Source: Pseudomonas sp. B21-040
Lineage (GTDB): Bacteria > Pseudomonadota > Gammaproteobacteria > Pseudomonadales > Pseudomonadaceae
Length of the DNA stretch: 64,000 nucleotides
Assembly (NCBI RefSeq): GCF_024748695.1
Contig: NZ_CP087176.1
Location: 1,977,501-2,041,500 of the forward strand
Direction: 5' to 3'
Below the pieces are notes generated by a model. The model was not told where the DNA came from and did not search any database. It saw nothing but the letters and a program-made list of their open reading frames with translations. A program made the position numbers and the translations under genes. Of this stretch, positions 16,528 to 26,201 are shown piece by piece; position 1 is the first letter of the stretch, and each line of letters starts with the position of its first letter.

Positions 16528-17247
16528 ATGCTGGATCAACTGGATCCCCCGCTCACAACGCAAGACGATTCGGAGACGCTTTCCGAAAACGTCTTCCGGC
16601 GTATTCAAGCGGCCATCGTCAAGGGTGAAATCGCCCCGGGCAGCAAGATCTCCGAGCCAGAGCTGGCGCGTACCTACGGCATCAGCCGCGGGCCACTGCG
16701 TGAGGCGATCCATCGCCTGGAAGGCCAGCGCCTGCTGGTGCGTGTGCCGCACGTCGGGGCACGGGTGGTTTCGCTCAATCATGCCGAGCTGCTGGAGCTC
16801 TACGAGATCCGCGAATCCCTTGAAGGCATGGCCTGCCGTCTCGCTGCCGAGCGCATGACCCTTGAAGAAATCGACGAACTGCGTCGGGTCCTCGAAACCC
16901 ATGAGCGCGATGAGGCGTTTCAGGCCGGACGTGGCTACTACCAGCAGGAAGGCGATTTCGACTTCCATTACCGGATTATCCAGGGCAGCGGCAATCGCAC
17001 GTTGACCCAAATGCTCTGTGGCGAGCTTTATCAATTGGTGCGCATGTACCGCATCCAGTTCTCCACCGTACCCAATCGCCCACATCAGGCGTTTGCCGAG
17101 CACCACCGAATTCTCGATGCCATCGCCGACCGTGACGGTGAGCTGGCCGAGTTGTTGATGCGCCGTCACATCGGCGCCTCCAAACGCAATATCGCCCGTC
17201 ATTACCAGGACGGCGCTAACCCGACAGCCAAACGAGGTGAGTCATGA
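16528..17247 (+). CDS. GntR-family (FadR subfamily) regulator of the prp operon
   Basis: The 239 residues start at MLDQLDPP (ATG 16528). The winged-helix N-terminus ([40 protein letters not shown]) is joined to a helical FCD ligand domain with metal-ligand-like residues ([20 protein letters not shown]). It is first in the operon and overlaps prpB by 4 bases, so it probably senses 2-methylcitrate-cycle intermediates. Two TGTCGACA palindromes flank its start. Confidence 0.88.
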   Translation: MLDQLDPPLTTQDDSETLSENVFRRIQAAIVKGEIAPGSKISEPELARTYGISRGPLREAIHRLEGQRLLVRVPHVGARVVSLNHAELLELYEIRESLEGMACRLAAERMTLEEIDELRRVLETHERDEAFQAGRGYYQQEGDFDFHYRIIQGSGNRTLTQMLCGELYQLVRMYRIQFSTVPNRPHQAFAEHHRILDAIADRDGELAELLMRRHIGASKRNIARHYQDGANPTAKRGES

Positions 17248-18134
17248 GTTTGAACAAGAGCACTCCAGGCCAGCGTTTCCGCGATGCGGTCGCCAGCGAG
17301 CATCCATTGCAAGTGGTCGGCGCGATCAACGCCAACCACGCGTTGCTGGCCAAGCGCGCCGGTTTCAAGGCGATCTACCTGTCGGGTGGCGGGGTGGCTG
17401 CCGGCTCCCTCGGCGTACCGGACCTGGGCATCACTGGCCTGGATGACGTGCTGACCGACGTGCGTCGCATCACCGACGTTTGCGACCTGCCGCTGCTGGT
17501 GGATGTGGACACCGGTTTCGGTTCTTCGGCGTTCAACGTTGCCCGCACCGTGAAGTCGATGATCAAGTTCGGCGCCGCAGCCGTTCACATCGAAGACCAG
17601 GTCGGCGCCAAGCGCTGCGGTCACCGCCCAAATAAAGAAATCGTGTCGTTGCAGGAAATGGTCGACCGCATCAAGGCTGCCGTTGATGCGCGTACCGATG
17701 ACAGCTTCGTGATCATGGCCCGTACCGACGCCCTGGCCGTCGAAGGCCTGGAGTCTGCCCTGGATCGCGCGGCTGCGTGCATCGAGGCCGGCGCCGACAT
17801 GATCTTCCCGGAAGCCATCACCGAACTGGACATGTACAAGCTGTTCGCCAGTCGTGTGAAAGCCCCGATCCTGGCCAACATCACCGAATTCGGTGCAACA
17901 CCGCTGTACACCACCGAGCAACTCGCCGGTGCCGATGTATCGCTGGTGCTGTACCCGCTGTCCGCCTTCCGTGCGATGAACAAAGCCGCGGAAAACGTCT
18001 ACACCGCTATCCGCCGGGACGGCACGCAACAGAACGTCATCGACACTATGCAGACCCGCATGGAGCTTTACGATCGCATCGACTACCACACCTTCGAGCA
18101 GAAGCTCGATGCGTTGTTCGCCGCGAAGAAGTAA
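17244..18134 (+). CDS. prpB: 2-methylisocitrate lyase
   Basis: The enzyme cleaves 2-methylisocitrate to pyruvate and succinate, the last step of propionate oxidation. The 296 residues are of the PEP mutase/isocitrate lyase family, with [12 protein letters not shown] (metal-binding Asp pair), the catalytic loop [11 protein letters not shown] and [14 protein letters not shown]. It overlaps the GntR stop (ATGA-type), so expression is coupled. The next gene, prpC, is 202 bases on, past a palindromic repeat. Confidence 0.96.
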   Translation: MSLNKSTPGQRFRDAVASEHPLQVVGAINANHALLAKRAGFKAIYLSGGGVAAGSLGVPDLGITGLDDVLTDVRRITDVCDLPLLVDVDTGFGSSAFNVARTVKSMIKFGAAAVHIEDQVGAKRCGHRPNKEIVSLQEMVDRIKAAVDARTDDSFVIMARTDALAVEGLESALDRAAACIEAGADMIFPEAITELDMYKLFASRVKAPILANITEFGATPLYTTEQLAGADVSLVLYPLSAFRAMNKAAENVYTAIRRDGTQQNVIDTMQTRMELYDRIDYHTFEQKLDALFAAKK

Positions 18135-18150
18135 TGAAGGACGCAATCAT

Positions 18151-18267
18151 GTAGCAGCTGCCGAGCCCGCGAGGCTGCGTTCGAGGCCGAAGGACTCGCC
18201 AAATCAGGCGAGGATTTACGACTGCTTCGCAGCCGGACGCTGCCTCGCGGTGCTCGACAGCTGCTAC
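18151..18267. repeat. Type 2 palindromic repeat (GTAGCAGCTG ... CAGCTGCTAC)
   Basis: The outer arms GTAGCAGCTGCCGAGC and GCTCGACAGCTGCTAC enclose inner inverse segments (GAGGCTGCGT, ACGCTGCCTC). It lies inside the prp operon between prpB and prpC. The same family recurs at 49771, 57873 and 59190. Confidence 0.8.
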
Positions 18268-18336
18268 GGATGTGCGATGTAAATCTGAAAGAAATTGCAG
18301 ATTCCCTGACAAATTCAAAAAATACTGGAGACAGCA

Positions 18337-19464
18337 ATGGCCGAAGCAAAAGTACTCAGTGGCGCCGGGCTCCGTGGCCAGGTTGCCGGGCAAACCGCAC
18401 TGTCCACCGTGGGCCAGTCGGGCGCCGGTTTGACCTATCGTGGCTATGACGTTCGTGAGTTGGCGGCGGACGCGCAATTCGAAGAAGTCGCTTACCTGCT
18501 GCTCTACGGCGAACTGCCGAGCAAAGCGCAACTGGCCGCCTACGTCGCCAAACTGAGCAAGCTGCGGGACCTGCCGCAAGCCTTGAAAGAAGTACTGGAA
18601 CGCATCCCCGCCGACGCCCACCCGATGGACGTGATGCGTACCGGCTGCTCGTTCCTGGGCAACCTGGAGCCGGAGAACAACTTCTCCGAGCAACACGACA
18701 AAACCGACCGTCTGCTGGCCGCGTTCCCGGCGATCATGACGTACTGGTATCGCTTCAGCCACGAAGGCAAGCGCATCGACTGCGTGAGCGACGAGCAATC
18801 CATCGGCGGCCACTTCCTGCACCTGCTGCACGGCAAGAAGCCGAGCGAGTTGCACGTCAAGGTGATGAACGTTTCGCTGATCCTCTACGCAGAGCACGAG
18901 TTCAACGCCTCGACGTTCACTGCGCGTGTTTGCGCGTCCACCTTGTCGGACCTGTTTTCCTGCATCACTGCTGCAATCGGTTCGCTGCGCGGTCCACTGC
19001 ACGGCGGCGCCAACGAAGCGGCGATGGAAATGATCGAGCGCTTCAGCTCGCCGGAAGCGGCGATCGAAGGCACCCTCGGCATGCTCGAGCGCAAGGACAA
19101 GATCATGGGCTTCGGTCACGCGATCTATAAGGACAACGATCCGCGCAACGAGGTGATCAAGGGCTGGTCGAAAAAACTCGCGGACGAAGTGGGCGACAAG
19201 GTGTTGTTCCCGGTTTCCGAAGCCATCGACAAGACCATGTGGGAGCAAAAGAAACTGTTCCCGAACGCCGACTTCTACCATGCCTCGGCGTACCACTTCA
19301 TGGGCATTCCGACCAAGTTGTTCACCCCGATTTTCGTCTGCTCGCGCCTGACAGGCTGGGCTGCACACGTGTACGAACAGCGCGCCAACAACCGCATCAT
19401 CCGCCCAAGCGCCGAGTACACCGGCGTTGAGCAGCGCAAGTTCGTGCCAATCGAACAACGCTGA
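18337..19464 (+). CDS. prpC: 2-methylcitrate synthase
   Basis: The enzyme condenses propionyl-CoA with oxaloacetate. The 375 residues have the citrate-synthase fold with the catalytic set LHGGANEAAMEM (His), GFGHAIYKDNDPR (His) and the Asp region near NADFYHASAYHFMG. The short length without the extended N-terminal domain is typical of methylcitrate synthases rather than GltA. ATACTGGAGACAGCA carries the ribosome site before the ATG. Confidence 0.95.
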   Translation: MAEAKVLSGAGLRGQVAGQTALSTVGQSGAGLTYRGYDVRELAADAQFEEVAYLLLYGELPSKAQLAAYVAKLSKLRDLPQALKEVLERIPADAHPMDVMRTGCSFLGNLEPENNFSEQHDKTDRLLAAFPAIMTYWYRFSHEGKRIDCVSDEQSIGGHFLHLLHGKKPSELHVKVMNVSLILYAEHEFNASTFTARVCASTLSDLFSCITAAIGSLRGPLHGGANEAAMEMIERFSSPEAAIEGTLGMLERKDKIMGFGHAIYKDNDPRNEVIKGWSKKLADEVGDKVLFPVSEAIDKTMWEQKKLFPNADFYHASAYHFMGIPTKLFTPIFVCSRLTGWAAHVYEQRANNRIIRPSAEYTGVEQRKFVPIEQR

Positions 19465-19490
19465 ATGGTGGAGGCCGGCTAACCGCAAAC

Positions 19491-19585
19491 CTGTAGGAGC
19501 CGAGCTTGCTCGCGATGACGGACTGACATTCAACATTGATGTCGTCTGATACACCGCCATCGCGAGCAAGCTCGGCTCCTACAGG
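19491..19585. repeat. REP pair (type 1)
   Basis: Arms CTGTAGGAGCCGAGCTTGCT and AGCAAGCTCGGCTCCTACAG are a perfect inverse match across about 55 bases, between prpC and acnD. Confidence 0.85.
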
Positions 19586-19648
19586 GGATCGGTTTCAATG
19601 CAATGCCAGGCCCCACCCTTTGTAACTACCGTGACCCGAGTCCTGACG

Positions 19649-22243
19649 ATGAACACACAATTCCGTAAAACGCTTCCCGGCAGCCATCTGGATTATTTCG
19701 ACGTCCGCGCGGCGGTCGAGGCCATCCAGCCCGGCGCCTACGACACCCTGCCGTACACCTCCCGCGTGCTGGCGGAAAACCTGGTGCGTCGCTGCGACCC
19801 GGCCACGCTCACCGATTCCCTGAAGCAATTCATCGAACGCAAGCGCGACCTCGATTTCCCGTGGTTCCCGGCCCGTGTGGTGTGCCACGACATTCTCGGC
19901 CAGACCGCACTGGTCGACCTCGCCGGCCTGCGTGACGCCATCGCCCTGCAAGGCGGCGATCCTGCGCAAGTAAACCCGGTGGTGCCGACTCAATTGATCG
20001 TCGACCACTCCCTGGCCGTCGAGCGCGGTGGCTTCGATCCGGAGGCGTTCGAGAAGAACCGCGCCATCGAAGACCGTCGCAACGAAGACCGTTTCCACTT
20101 CATCAACTGGACCAAAAAGGCGTTCAAGAACGTCGACGTGATCCCGCCAGGCAACGGCATCATGCACCAGATCAACCTGGAGAAAATGTCTCCGGTGATC
20201 CAGGTACGTGACGGCGTGGCGTTCCCCGACACGTGCGTCGGCACCGACAGCCACACCCCGCACGTCGATGCGCTGGGTGTGATCGCCATCGGTGTGGGTG
20301 GCCTGGAAGCCGAGAGCGTCATGCTCGGTCGTGCTTCCTGGATGCGTCTGCCGGAAAGCGTCGGCGTTGAATTGACCGGCAAGCTGCAACCGGGCATCAC
20401 CGCCACCGACATGGTGCTGGCGTTGACCGAGTTCCTGCGCAAGCAAAAAGTCGTTGGCGCATGGCTGGAGTTCTTCGGTGAAGGCGCCGCCGCGCTGACC
20501 CTCGGCGACCGCGCAACCATTTCCAACATGGCCCCGGAATACGGCGCTACGGCTGCGATGTTCTACATCGACCAGCAAACCATCGACTACCTCAAACTCA
20601 CCGGCCGTGAAGACGATCAGGTGCAGTTGGTCGAGCATTACGCCAAGACCACTGGCTTGTGGGCCGACAGCCTGAAAGGCGCGCAATACGAGCGCGGCTT
20701 GACCTTCGACCTGTCGACGGTCGTGCGCAACATGGCTGGCCCGAGCAACCCGCACGCCCGTGTGGCGGTTTCGGATCTGGCCGCCAAAGGCATCTCCGGC
20801 CAATGGGACGATGTACCGGGTCAAATGCCCGATGGCGCCGTCATCATCGCCGCCATCACCAGCTGCACCAACACCAGTAACCCGCGCAACGTGATCGCTG
20901 CCGGCCTGCTGGCGCGTAACGCCAACAAGCTCGGTCTGACCCGCAAGCCATGGGTCAAGTCGTCCCTGGCCCCGGGTTCGAAAACCGTCGCCCTGTATCT
21001 GGATGAAGCCGGCCTGACCGATGAGTTGGACAAGCTCGGTTTCGGTGTCGTCGCCTTCGCTTGCACCACCTGCAACGGCATGTCCGGCGCACTCGATCCG
21101 GTGATCCAGCAAGAAATCATCGACCGCGATCTGTACGCCACGGCGGTGCTCTCCGGTAACCGTAACTTCGACGGCCGGATTCACCCGTACGCCAAGCAAG
21201 CGTTCCTTGCTTCGCCGCCATTGGTGGTCGCTTACGCCATTGCCGGGACCATCCGTTTCGACATCGAAAAAGATGTGCTGGCCGTGGTCGATGGCAAGGA
21301 AATCCGCCTGAAGGACATCTGGCCGAGCGACGAAGAAATCGACGCCGTGGTCAAGGCATCGGTGAAGCCGGAGCAGTTCCGCCAGGTCTATATTCCGATG
21401 TTCGCCATCCACGAAGACACTGGCCCGAAAGTCGCGCCGCTGTACGACTGGCGCGAAATGAGCACCTACATCCGCCGTCCGCCGTACTGGGAAGGCGCGC
21501 TGGCCGGCGCTCGTCCGCTCAAGGGCATGCGCCCGCTGGCGGTACTGCCGGACAACATCACCACCGATCACCTGTCGCCGTCCAACGCGATCATGCTGGA
21601 CAGCGCCGCCGGCGAATACCTGGCGAAAATGGGCCTGCCGGAAGAGGACTTCAACTCCTACGCGACTCACCGTGGTGACCACCTGACCGCGCAGCGCGCG
21701 ACCTTCGCCAACCCGAAACTGTTCAACGAAATGGTTCTGGAAAACGGCAAGGTCAAGCAGGGTTCGCTGGCTCGCGTCGAGCCGGAAGGCCAAGTGATGC
21801 GCATGTGGGAAGCGATTGAAACCTACATGGAACGCAAGCAGCCGCTGATCATCATTGCCGGCGCTGACTACGGTCAGGGTTCGTCCCGCGACTGGGCAGC
21901 CAAGGGCGTGCGTCTGGCGGGTGTGGAAGCGATTGCCGCTGAAGGCTTCGAGCGCATTCACCGCACCAACCTGGTGGGCATGGGCGTGTTGCCGCTGGAG
22001 TTCAAGGCCGGCACCAACCGTCACACCCTGGCCATCGACGGCAGCGAAACCTACGACGTGATCGGCGAGCGCACACCGCGTGCCGAGCTGACGTTGGTGA
22101 TCCATCGCAAGAACGGCGAGCGCGTCGATGTGCCGGTGACCTGCCGCCTCGACACCGCCGAAGAAGTGTCGATCTACGAAGCGGGTGGCGTGTTGCAACG
22201 CTTTGCCCAGGACTTCCTCGAAGAGTCGGCAGTCGCCGTTTAA
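19649..22243 (+). CDS. acnD: Fe/S-dependent 2-methylcitrate dehydratase
   Basis: This aconitase-like enzyme works with PrpF in place of, or beside, PrpD, turning 2-methylcitrate into 2-methyl-aconitate (trans isomer). The 864 residues start MNTQFRKTLPGSHLDYF at the ATG at 19649; 17 upstream codons are open but have no ribosome site. The [4Fe-4S] ligands are in AAITSCTNTSNPR and FACTTCNGMSGAL; the C-terminal swivel domain has AGADYGQGSSRDWAAKG. A hairpin with a T run follows before prpF. Confidence 0.95.
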   Translation: MNTQFRKTLPGSHLDYFDVRAAVEAIQPGAYDTLPYTSRVLAENLVRRCDPATLTDSLKQFIERKRDLDFPWFPARVVCHDILGQTALVDLAGLRDAIALQGGDPAQVNPVVPTQLIVDHSLAVERGGFDPEAFEKNRAIEDRRNEDRFHFINWTKKAFKNVDVIPPGNGIMHQINLEKMSPVIQVRDGVAFPDTCVGTDSHTPHVDALGVIAIGVGGLEAESVMLGRASWMRLPESVGVELTGKLQPGITATDMVLALTEFLRKQKVVGAWLEFFGEGAAALTLGDRATISNMAPEYGATAAMFYIDQQTIDYLKLTGREDDQVQLVEHYAKTTGLWADSLKGAQYERGLTFDLSTVVRNMAGPSNPHARVAVSDLAAKGISGQWDDVPGQMPDGAVIIAAITSCTNTSNPRNVIAAGLLARNANKLGLTRKPWVKSSLAPGSKTVALYLDEAGLTDELDKLGFGVVAFACTTCNGMSGALDPVIQQEIIDRDLYATAVLSGNRNFDGRIHPYAKQAFLASPPLVVAYAIAGTIRFDIEKDVLAVVDGKEIRLKDIWPSDEEIDAVVKASVKPEQFRQVYIPMFAIHEDTGPKVAPLYDWREMSTYIRRPPYWEGALAGARPLKGMRPLAVLPDNITTDHLSPSNAIMLDSAAGEYLAKMGLPEEDFNSYATHRGDHLTAQRATFANPKLFNEMVLENGKVKQGSLARVEPEGQVMRMWEAIETYMERKQPLIIIAGADYGQGSSRDWAAKGVRLAGVEAIAAEGFERIHRTNLVGMGVLPLEFKAGTNRHTLAIDGSETYDVIGERTPRAELTLVIHRKNGERVDVPVTCRLDTAEEVSIYEAGGVLQRFAQDFLEESAVAV

Positions 22244-22253
22244 CACACGCTGT

Positions 22254-22287
22254 ACAGACACGGGACTTCAAGTCCCGTGTCTGTTTT
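22254..22287 (+). terminator. Terminator-like hairpin between acnD and prpF
   Basis: ACAGACACGGGACT-TCA-AGTCCCGTGTCTGT is a perfect 14-pair stem followed by only four T. It lies inside the operon, so it is probably a partial terminator or an RNA-stabilising 3' end that sets the acnD:prpF ratio. Confidence 0.6.
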
Positions 22288-22309
22288 CAAGGTAAGGAGT
22301 AACGAGCAC

Positions 22310-23500
22310 ATGGCTCACGCAGCTCAGATCAAAATCCCTGCCACCTACATGCGTGGCGGCACCAGCAAAGGCGTGTTTTTCAGCCTGCAAGATCTGCCCG
22401 AAGCGGCACAGGTTCCAGGCCCGGCCCGCGATGCTTTACTGCTGCGCGTGATCGGCAGCCCCGACCCGTACGACAAGCAAATCGACGGCATGGGCGGTGC
22501 GACGTCCAGCACCAGCAAAACCGTGATCCTGTCGAAAAGCCTCAAGGCCGATCACGACGTTGATTACCTGTTCGGTCAGGTGTCCATCGACAAGCCTTTC
22601 GTCGACTGGAGCGGCAACTGCGGCAACCTGACGGCAGCGGTCGGTTCGTTCGCCATCAGTAACGGCCTGGTCGAAGCCAGCCGCATTCCGCACAACGGCG
22701 TGGCCGTGGTTCGCGTGTGGCAGGCCAACATTGGCAAGACCATCATTGCCCATGTGCCGATCACCAACGGTGAAGTGCAGGAAACCGGTGATTTCGAACT
22801 CGATGGTGTGACCTTTCCAGCCGCCGAAGTGCAGGTCGAATTCATGGACCCAGCAGCGGAAGAAGAGGGCGGCGGCGGTTCGATGTTCCCTACCGGCAAC
22901 CTGGTGGATGACCTCGAAGTACCCGGCGTCGGCACCTTCAAGGCGACCATGATCAATGCCGGCATCCCGACGATTTTCGTCAATGCCCAGGACATCGGTT
23001 ACACCGGCACCGAGTTGCAAGGCGCGATCAACAGCGATCCGAAAGCGCTGCTGATGTTCGAAACCATCCGCGCTTATGGCGCATTGCGCATGGGCCTGAT
23101 TTCGAACATCGACGAAGCGGCCAAGCGTCAACACACCCCGAAAGTGGCTTTCGTGGCCAAACCGGCGGACTACGTTTCGTCCAGCGGCAAGGCGATTGCG
23201 GCGGGCGATGTCGACCTGTTGGTGCGTGCGCTGTCGATGGGCAAATTGCACCACGCGATGATGGGCACCGCAGCGGTGGCCATCGGCACGGCGGCCGCTA
23301 TTTCCGGCACGTTGGTGAACCTCGCCGCCGGCGGTGTCGAACGCAACGCGGTGCGCTTCGGGCATCCGTCGGGCACGCTGCGTGTCGGTGCCGAAGCCAG
23401 TCTGGTCAACGGTGAATGGGTCGTGAAAAAAGCCATCATGAGCCGCAGTGCGCGGGTGTTGATGGAAGGTTACGTCCGTGTACCGGGTGATTCGTTCTGA
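22310..23500 (+). CDS. prpF: 2-methylaconitate isomerase
   Basis: PrpF shifts the double bond of the AcnD product to cis-2-methylaconitate. The 396 residues are of the diaminopimelate-epimerase-like fold, beginning ATYMRGGTSKGVFFSLQDLP, with the catalytic-region Lys/Cys seen in DWSGNCGNLTAAVG. The start was chosen for TAAGGAGT 9 bases upstream of the ATG at 22310. It directly follows acnD, as in other AcnD/PrpF organisms. Confidence 0.93.
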   Translation: MAHAAQIKIPATYMRGGTSKGVFFSLQDLPEAAQVPGPARDALLLRVIGSPDPYDKQIDGMGGATSSTSKTVILSKSLKADHDVDYLFGQVSIDKPFVDWSGNCGNLTAAVGSFAISNGLVEASRIPHNGVAVVRVWQANIGKTIIAHVPITNGEVQETGDFELDGVTFPAAEVQVEFMDPAAEEEGGGGSMFPTGNLVDDLEVPGVGTFKATMINAGIPTIFVNAQDIGYTGTELQGAINSDPKALLMFETIRAYGALRMGLISNIDEAAKRQHTPKVAFVAKPADYVSSSGKAIAAGDVDLLVRALSMGKLHHAMMGTAAVAIGTAAAISGTLVNLAAGGVERNAVRFGHPSGTLRVGAEASLVNGEWVVKKAIMSRSARVLMEGYVRVPGDSF

Positions 23501-23514
23501 GATAAACGCTAAAC

Positions 23515-23608
23515 CCTGTGGGAGCGGGCTTGCCCGCGATGAGGCCCGCACATCCGAAATTGATGTCGGCTGATACACCGCTATCGCGGGCAAGCCCGCT
23601 CCCACAGG
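23515..23608. repeat. REP pair (type 1)
   Basis: CCTGTGGGAGCGGGCTTGCC and the inverse GGCAAGCCCGCTCCCACAGG lie between prpF and prpD. The arms match perfectly for 26 bases. Confidence 0.88.
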
Positions 23609-23702
23609 TTATTGCATTTCAATAACAAGAATGGTTACACCAACCGAGACTTATCCCTGAACCGAGGTCCCATCAACGAACCACTTCAAGAGTGAATCGA
23701 AC

Positions 23703-25187
23703 ATGAGTGCCAACGTCGACCAGAACATCCGCCCCGAGTACGACCGTGTCCTACAGGACATTGCCGACTATGTCCTTACCTTCAAAATCGAATCCCAAGA
23801 AGCCCTCGACACCGCCCGCAACTGCCTGATGGACACACTCGGCTGCGGTCTTCTGGCCCTGCGGTTTCCCGAATGCACCAAACACCTGGGGCCTATCGTC
23901 GAAGGCACCGTCGTGCCGTTCGGTGCTCGTGTGCCGGGCACCCCTTATCGACTTGATCCGGTCAAAGCGGCGTGGGATATCGGCTGCACCGTGCGCTGGC
24001 TCGATTACAACGACACCTGGCTCGCCGCCGAATGGGGGCATCCGTCAGACAACCTTGGCGCGATTCTCGCGGTGGCCGATCACCTCTCGCAAAAACGTCT
24101 GGTCAATGGCGAGGCGCCGCTGACTGTTCGCGCGGTGCTGGAAGCGATGATCATGGCCCACGAAATTCAAGGCGTGATCGCCCTGGAAAACTCCTTCAAT
24201 CGCGTAGGCCTCGATCACGTCGTGCTGGTGAAAGTGGCCTCGACTGCCGTCACCGCCAAACTCATGGGCGCCAATCGCGAGCAATTGTTGTCGGCGTTGT
24301 CCCATGCATTCGCCGACGGCCAGGCGCTGCGCACCTATCGGCATGCGCCAAATGCCGGCTCGCGTAAGTCCTGGTCGGCCGGGGATGCGACCAGTCGTGG
24401 CGTGCGGCTGGCAGACATCGCGATGCGTGGCGAGATGGGAATTCCCGGTGTGCTGACGGCCAAGCAATGGGGCTTTTACGACGTCTTGTTCAGCCACACC
24501 AACAACGATCTGGCGCTCAAGCCTGAAGGCAAACGAGCCTTCAGTTTCTCGCGGCCGTACGGCAGTTATGTGATGGAAAACGTGCTGTTCAAAATCAGCT
24601 TCCCGGCGGAGTTTCATGCGCAAACCGCCTGTGAAGCCGCCGTGACGTTGCACCCGCTGGTTCGCAATCGTCTGCACGAGATAGACCGCATCGTCATCAC
24701 CACCCACGAGTCGGCGATCCGCATCATTTCCAAAGTCGGCCCGCTGGCCAACGCCGCCGACCGCGATCACTGCCTCCAGTACATGACCGCCGTGCCGTTG
24801 GCGTTCGGCACTCTGGTGGCCGAGCACTACGAAGACGACTTCCACGCTGCGCATCCGATCATCGATGTGCTGCGCGAGAAAATGGTCATCGTCGAAGACC
24901 CGCGCTTCACCCGTGAATACCTGGAAGCCGACAAACGCTCCATTGCCAATGCGGTGCAAGTGTTCTTCAAGGACGGCTCCAGCACCGAGAACGTGGTGGT
25001 GGAGTATCCAATCGGTCATCGCCGTCGTCGCGCCGACGGTATCCCGCTGCTGGAAGACAAGTTCAAAGCGAATCTGGCGACGCGTTTTACCGCTCAGCGC
25101 AGTGCGCAGATTGTTACGCTGTGCAAGGATCAGACTGCCCTCGAAGCCATGCCGGTCAACCGCTTCATGGATTTGTTGGTCATCTGA
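23703..25187 (+). CDS. prpD: 2-methylcitrate dehydratase, Fe/S-independent
   Basis: The 494 residues are of the MmgE/PrpD family, with [41 protein letters not shown] (active-site region) and [17 protein letters not shown] [18 protein letters not shown]. The operon therefore encodes both routes for this step (AcnD+PrpF and PrpD), a combination known from pseudomonads. Its 3' end overlaps the end of the opposite-strand EamA transporter gene by 8 bases. Confidence 0.94.
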   Translation: MSANVDQNIRPEYDRVLQDIADYVLTFKIESQEALDTARNCLMDTLGCGLLALRFPECTKHLGPIVEGTVVPFGARVPGTPYRLDPVKAAWDIGCTVRWLDYNDTWLAAEWGHPSDNLGAILAVADHLSQKRLVNGEAPLTVRAVLEAMIMAHEIQGVIALENSFNRVGLDHVVLVKVASTAVTAKLMGANREQLLSALSHAFADGQALRTYRHAPNAGSRKSWSAGDATSRGVRLADIAMRGEMGIPGVLTAKQWGFYDVLFSHTNNDLALKPEGKRAFSFSRPYGSYVMENVLFKISFPAEFHAQTACEAAVTLHPLVRNRLHEIDRIVITTHESAIRIISKVGPLANAADRDHCLQYMTAVPLAFGTLVAEHYEDDFHAAHPIIDVLREKMVIVEDPRFTREYLEADKRSIANAVQVFFKDGSSTENVVVEYPIGHRRRRADGIPLLEDKFKANLATRFTAQRSAQIVTLCKDQTALEAMPVNRFMDLLVI

Positions 25188-26109
25188 GCCACTTTTCCAC
25201 AGGCAGTTTGGTGATCGCAAACCCTGTCAGCAAAATCGCCGAGTAGATCATCAGTTCCCGGGACAAGGTTTGCCCCTCGTACCAGGCGCCGATGATCACG
25301 GCGAACACCGGAAAGATGATAAACACGAACGACAAAATGATTGGGCTCAGCCGTTTGAGCAGCAGGAAATAAACGATAAAACCGCCCACCGAGGCCACCA
25401 GCCCGAGATAGAACAGGGCACTCCATGAACGCAGGCTGATGGCCGTAAACACCGGCGCTTCGACCGTCAGTCCGGCGACGAACAACATCAATCCGGCAAT
25501 GCCGATGGGCAAGGTGTTGTAGGTGATCACGCTGATCGCCGTGCCGTGTTTTTTGGTCACCACATAACACAACGCATGCATCACTGCGGCGCAGAGAATG
25601 GCCAACACTCCGAACAATTCGGCATGGTCCAGATGCAGGCCCTGGCTGCGAATAATCATGAACAAACTGCCGAAGCCAATGACGATGCCGAGTACCTGTG
25701 ACGGGTAGATTTTTTCCCGCAGGAACAACGCCGAAAACACCAGGATGAACACGGGCATGCAACTGAACAGCAGGGCGGTCAGCCCGGACGAAACGTGCAT
25801 CTCGCCGTAGTTGAGCAAGTAGTACGGCAGGCTGAAGTACGACAGCGTGACGAACACAAAAAACCAGCGGCTTTTTTTCGGAAATCGCAGCGGTTCACGA
25901 CGCAACAGCGCGAAGGTCAGGAACAGTGGAAAGGCCATCAGGAAGCGCAACCCGGCCGCGGTCAATGGCGGCACCGTTTCAACGGCAATCTTGATCCCCA
26001 GCCAGGTCGTGCCCCAACTCAGGCACACGATCAGGAACAACACACTGGTAACGAGCGCGGCCAGCCAGGGTTTTTCAGGGGTTGAAGACGTGCTGATGGC
26101 GACGGACAT
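25180..26109 (-). CDS. DMT-superfamily (EamA) transporter
   Basis: The 309 residues start at [16 protein letters not shown], with GGAG before the ATG at 26109. About ten hydrophobic helices form two EamA repeats ([20 protein letters not shown] in the first; [17 protein letters not shown] in the second). The family exports amino acids or metabolites; the substrate is not evident. It is divergent from a MocR-type regulator, which most likely controls it. It is tail-to-tail with prpD and need not be linked to propionate. Confidence 0.88.
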   Translation of the reverse strand: MSVAISTSSTPEKPWLAALVTSVLFLIVCLSWGTTWLGIKIAVETVPPLTAAGLRFLMAFPLFLTFALLRREPLRFPKKSRWFFVFVTLSYFSLPYYLLNYGEMHVSSGLTALLFSCMPVFILVFSALFLREKIYPSQVLGIVIGFGSLFMIIRSQGLHLDHAELFGVLAILCAAVMHALCYVVTKKHGTAISVITYNTLPIGIAGLMLFVAGLTVEAPVFTAISLRSWSALFYLGLVASVGGFIVYFLLLKRLSPIILSFVFIIFPVFAVIIGAWYEGQTLSRELMIYSAILLTGFAITKLPVEKWLR

Positions 26110-26201
26110 GATCGAGCTCCCGGAGTCGGCGCAATTGACCTGCATCTGTAAACGGTCTATCCATGATTGCACCTGTTTTCAGCACGCTATTCGGGGCATC
26201 A

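Noticed and set aside
18046..19569. Long antisense frame over prpC
   Set aside because: Shadow; extends through a REP pair and ignores gene boundaries.
19595..22261. 888-codon open frame antisense to acnD
   Set aside because: Shadow frame in very GC-rich coding DNA; the sense frame has full aconitase motifs, and the antisense product is rich in His, Arg, Gly and Val without domain signatures.
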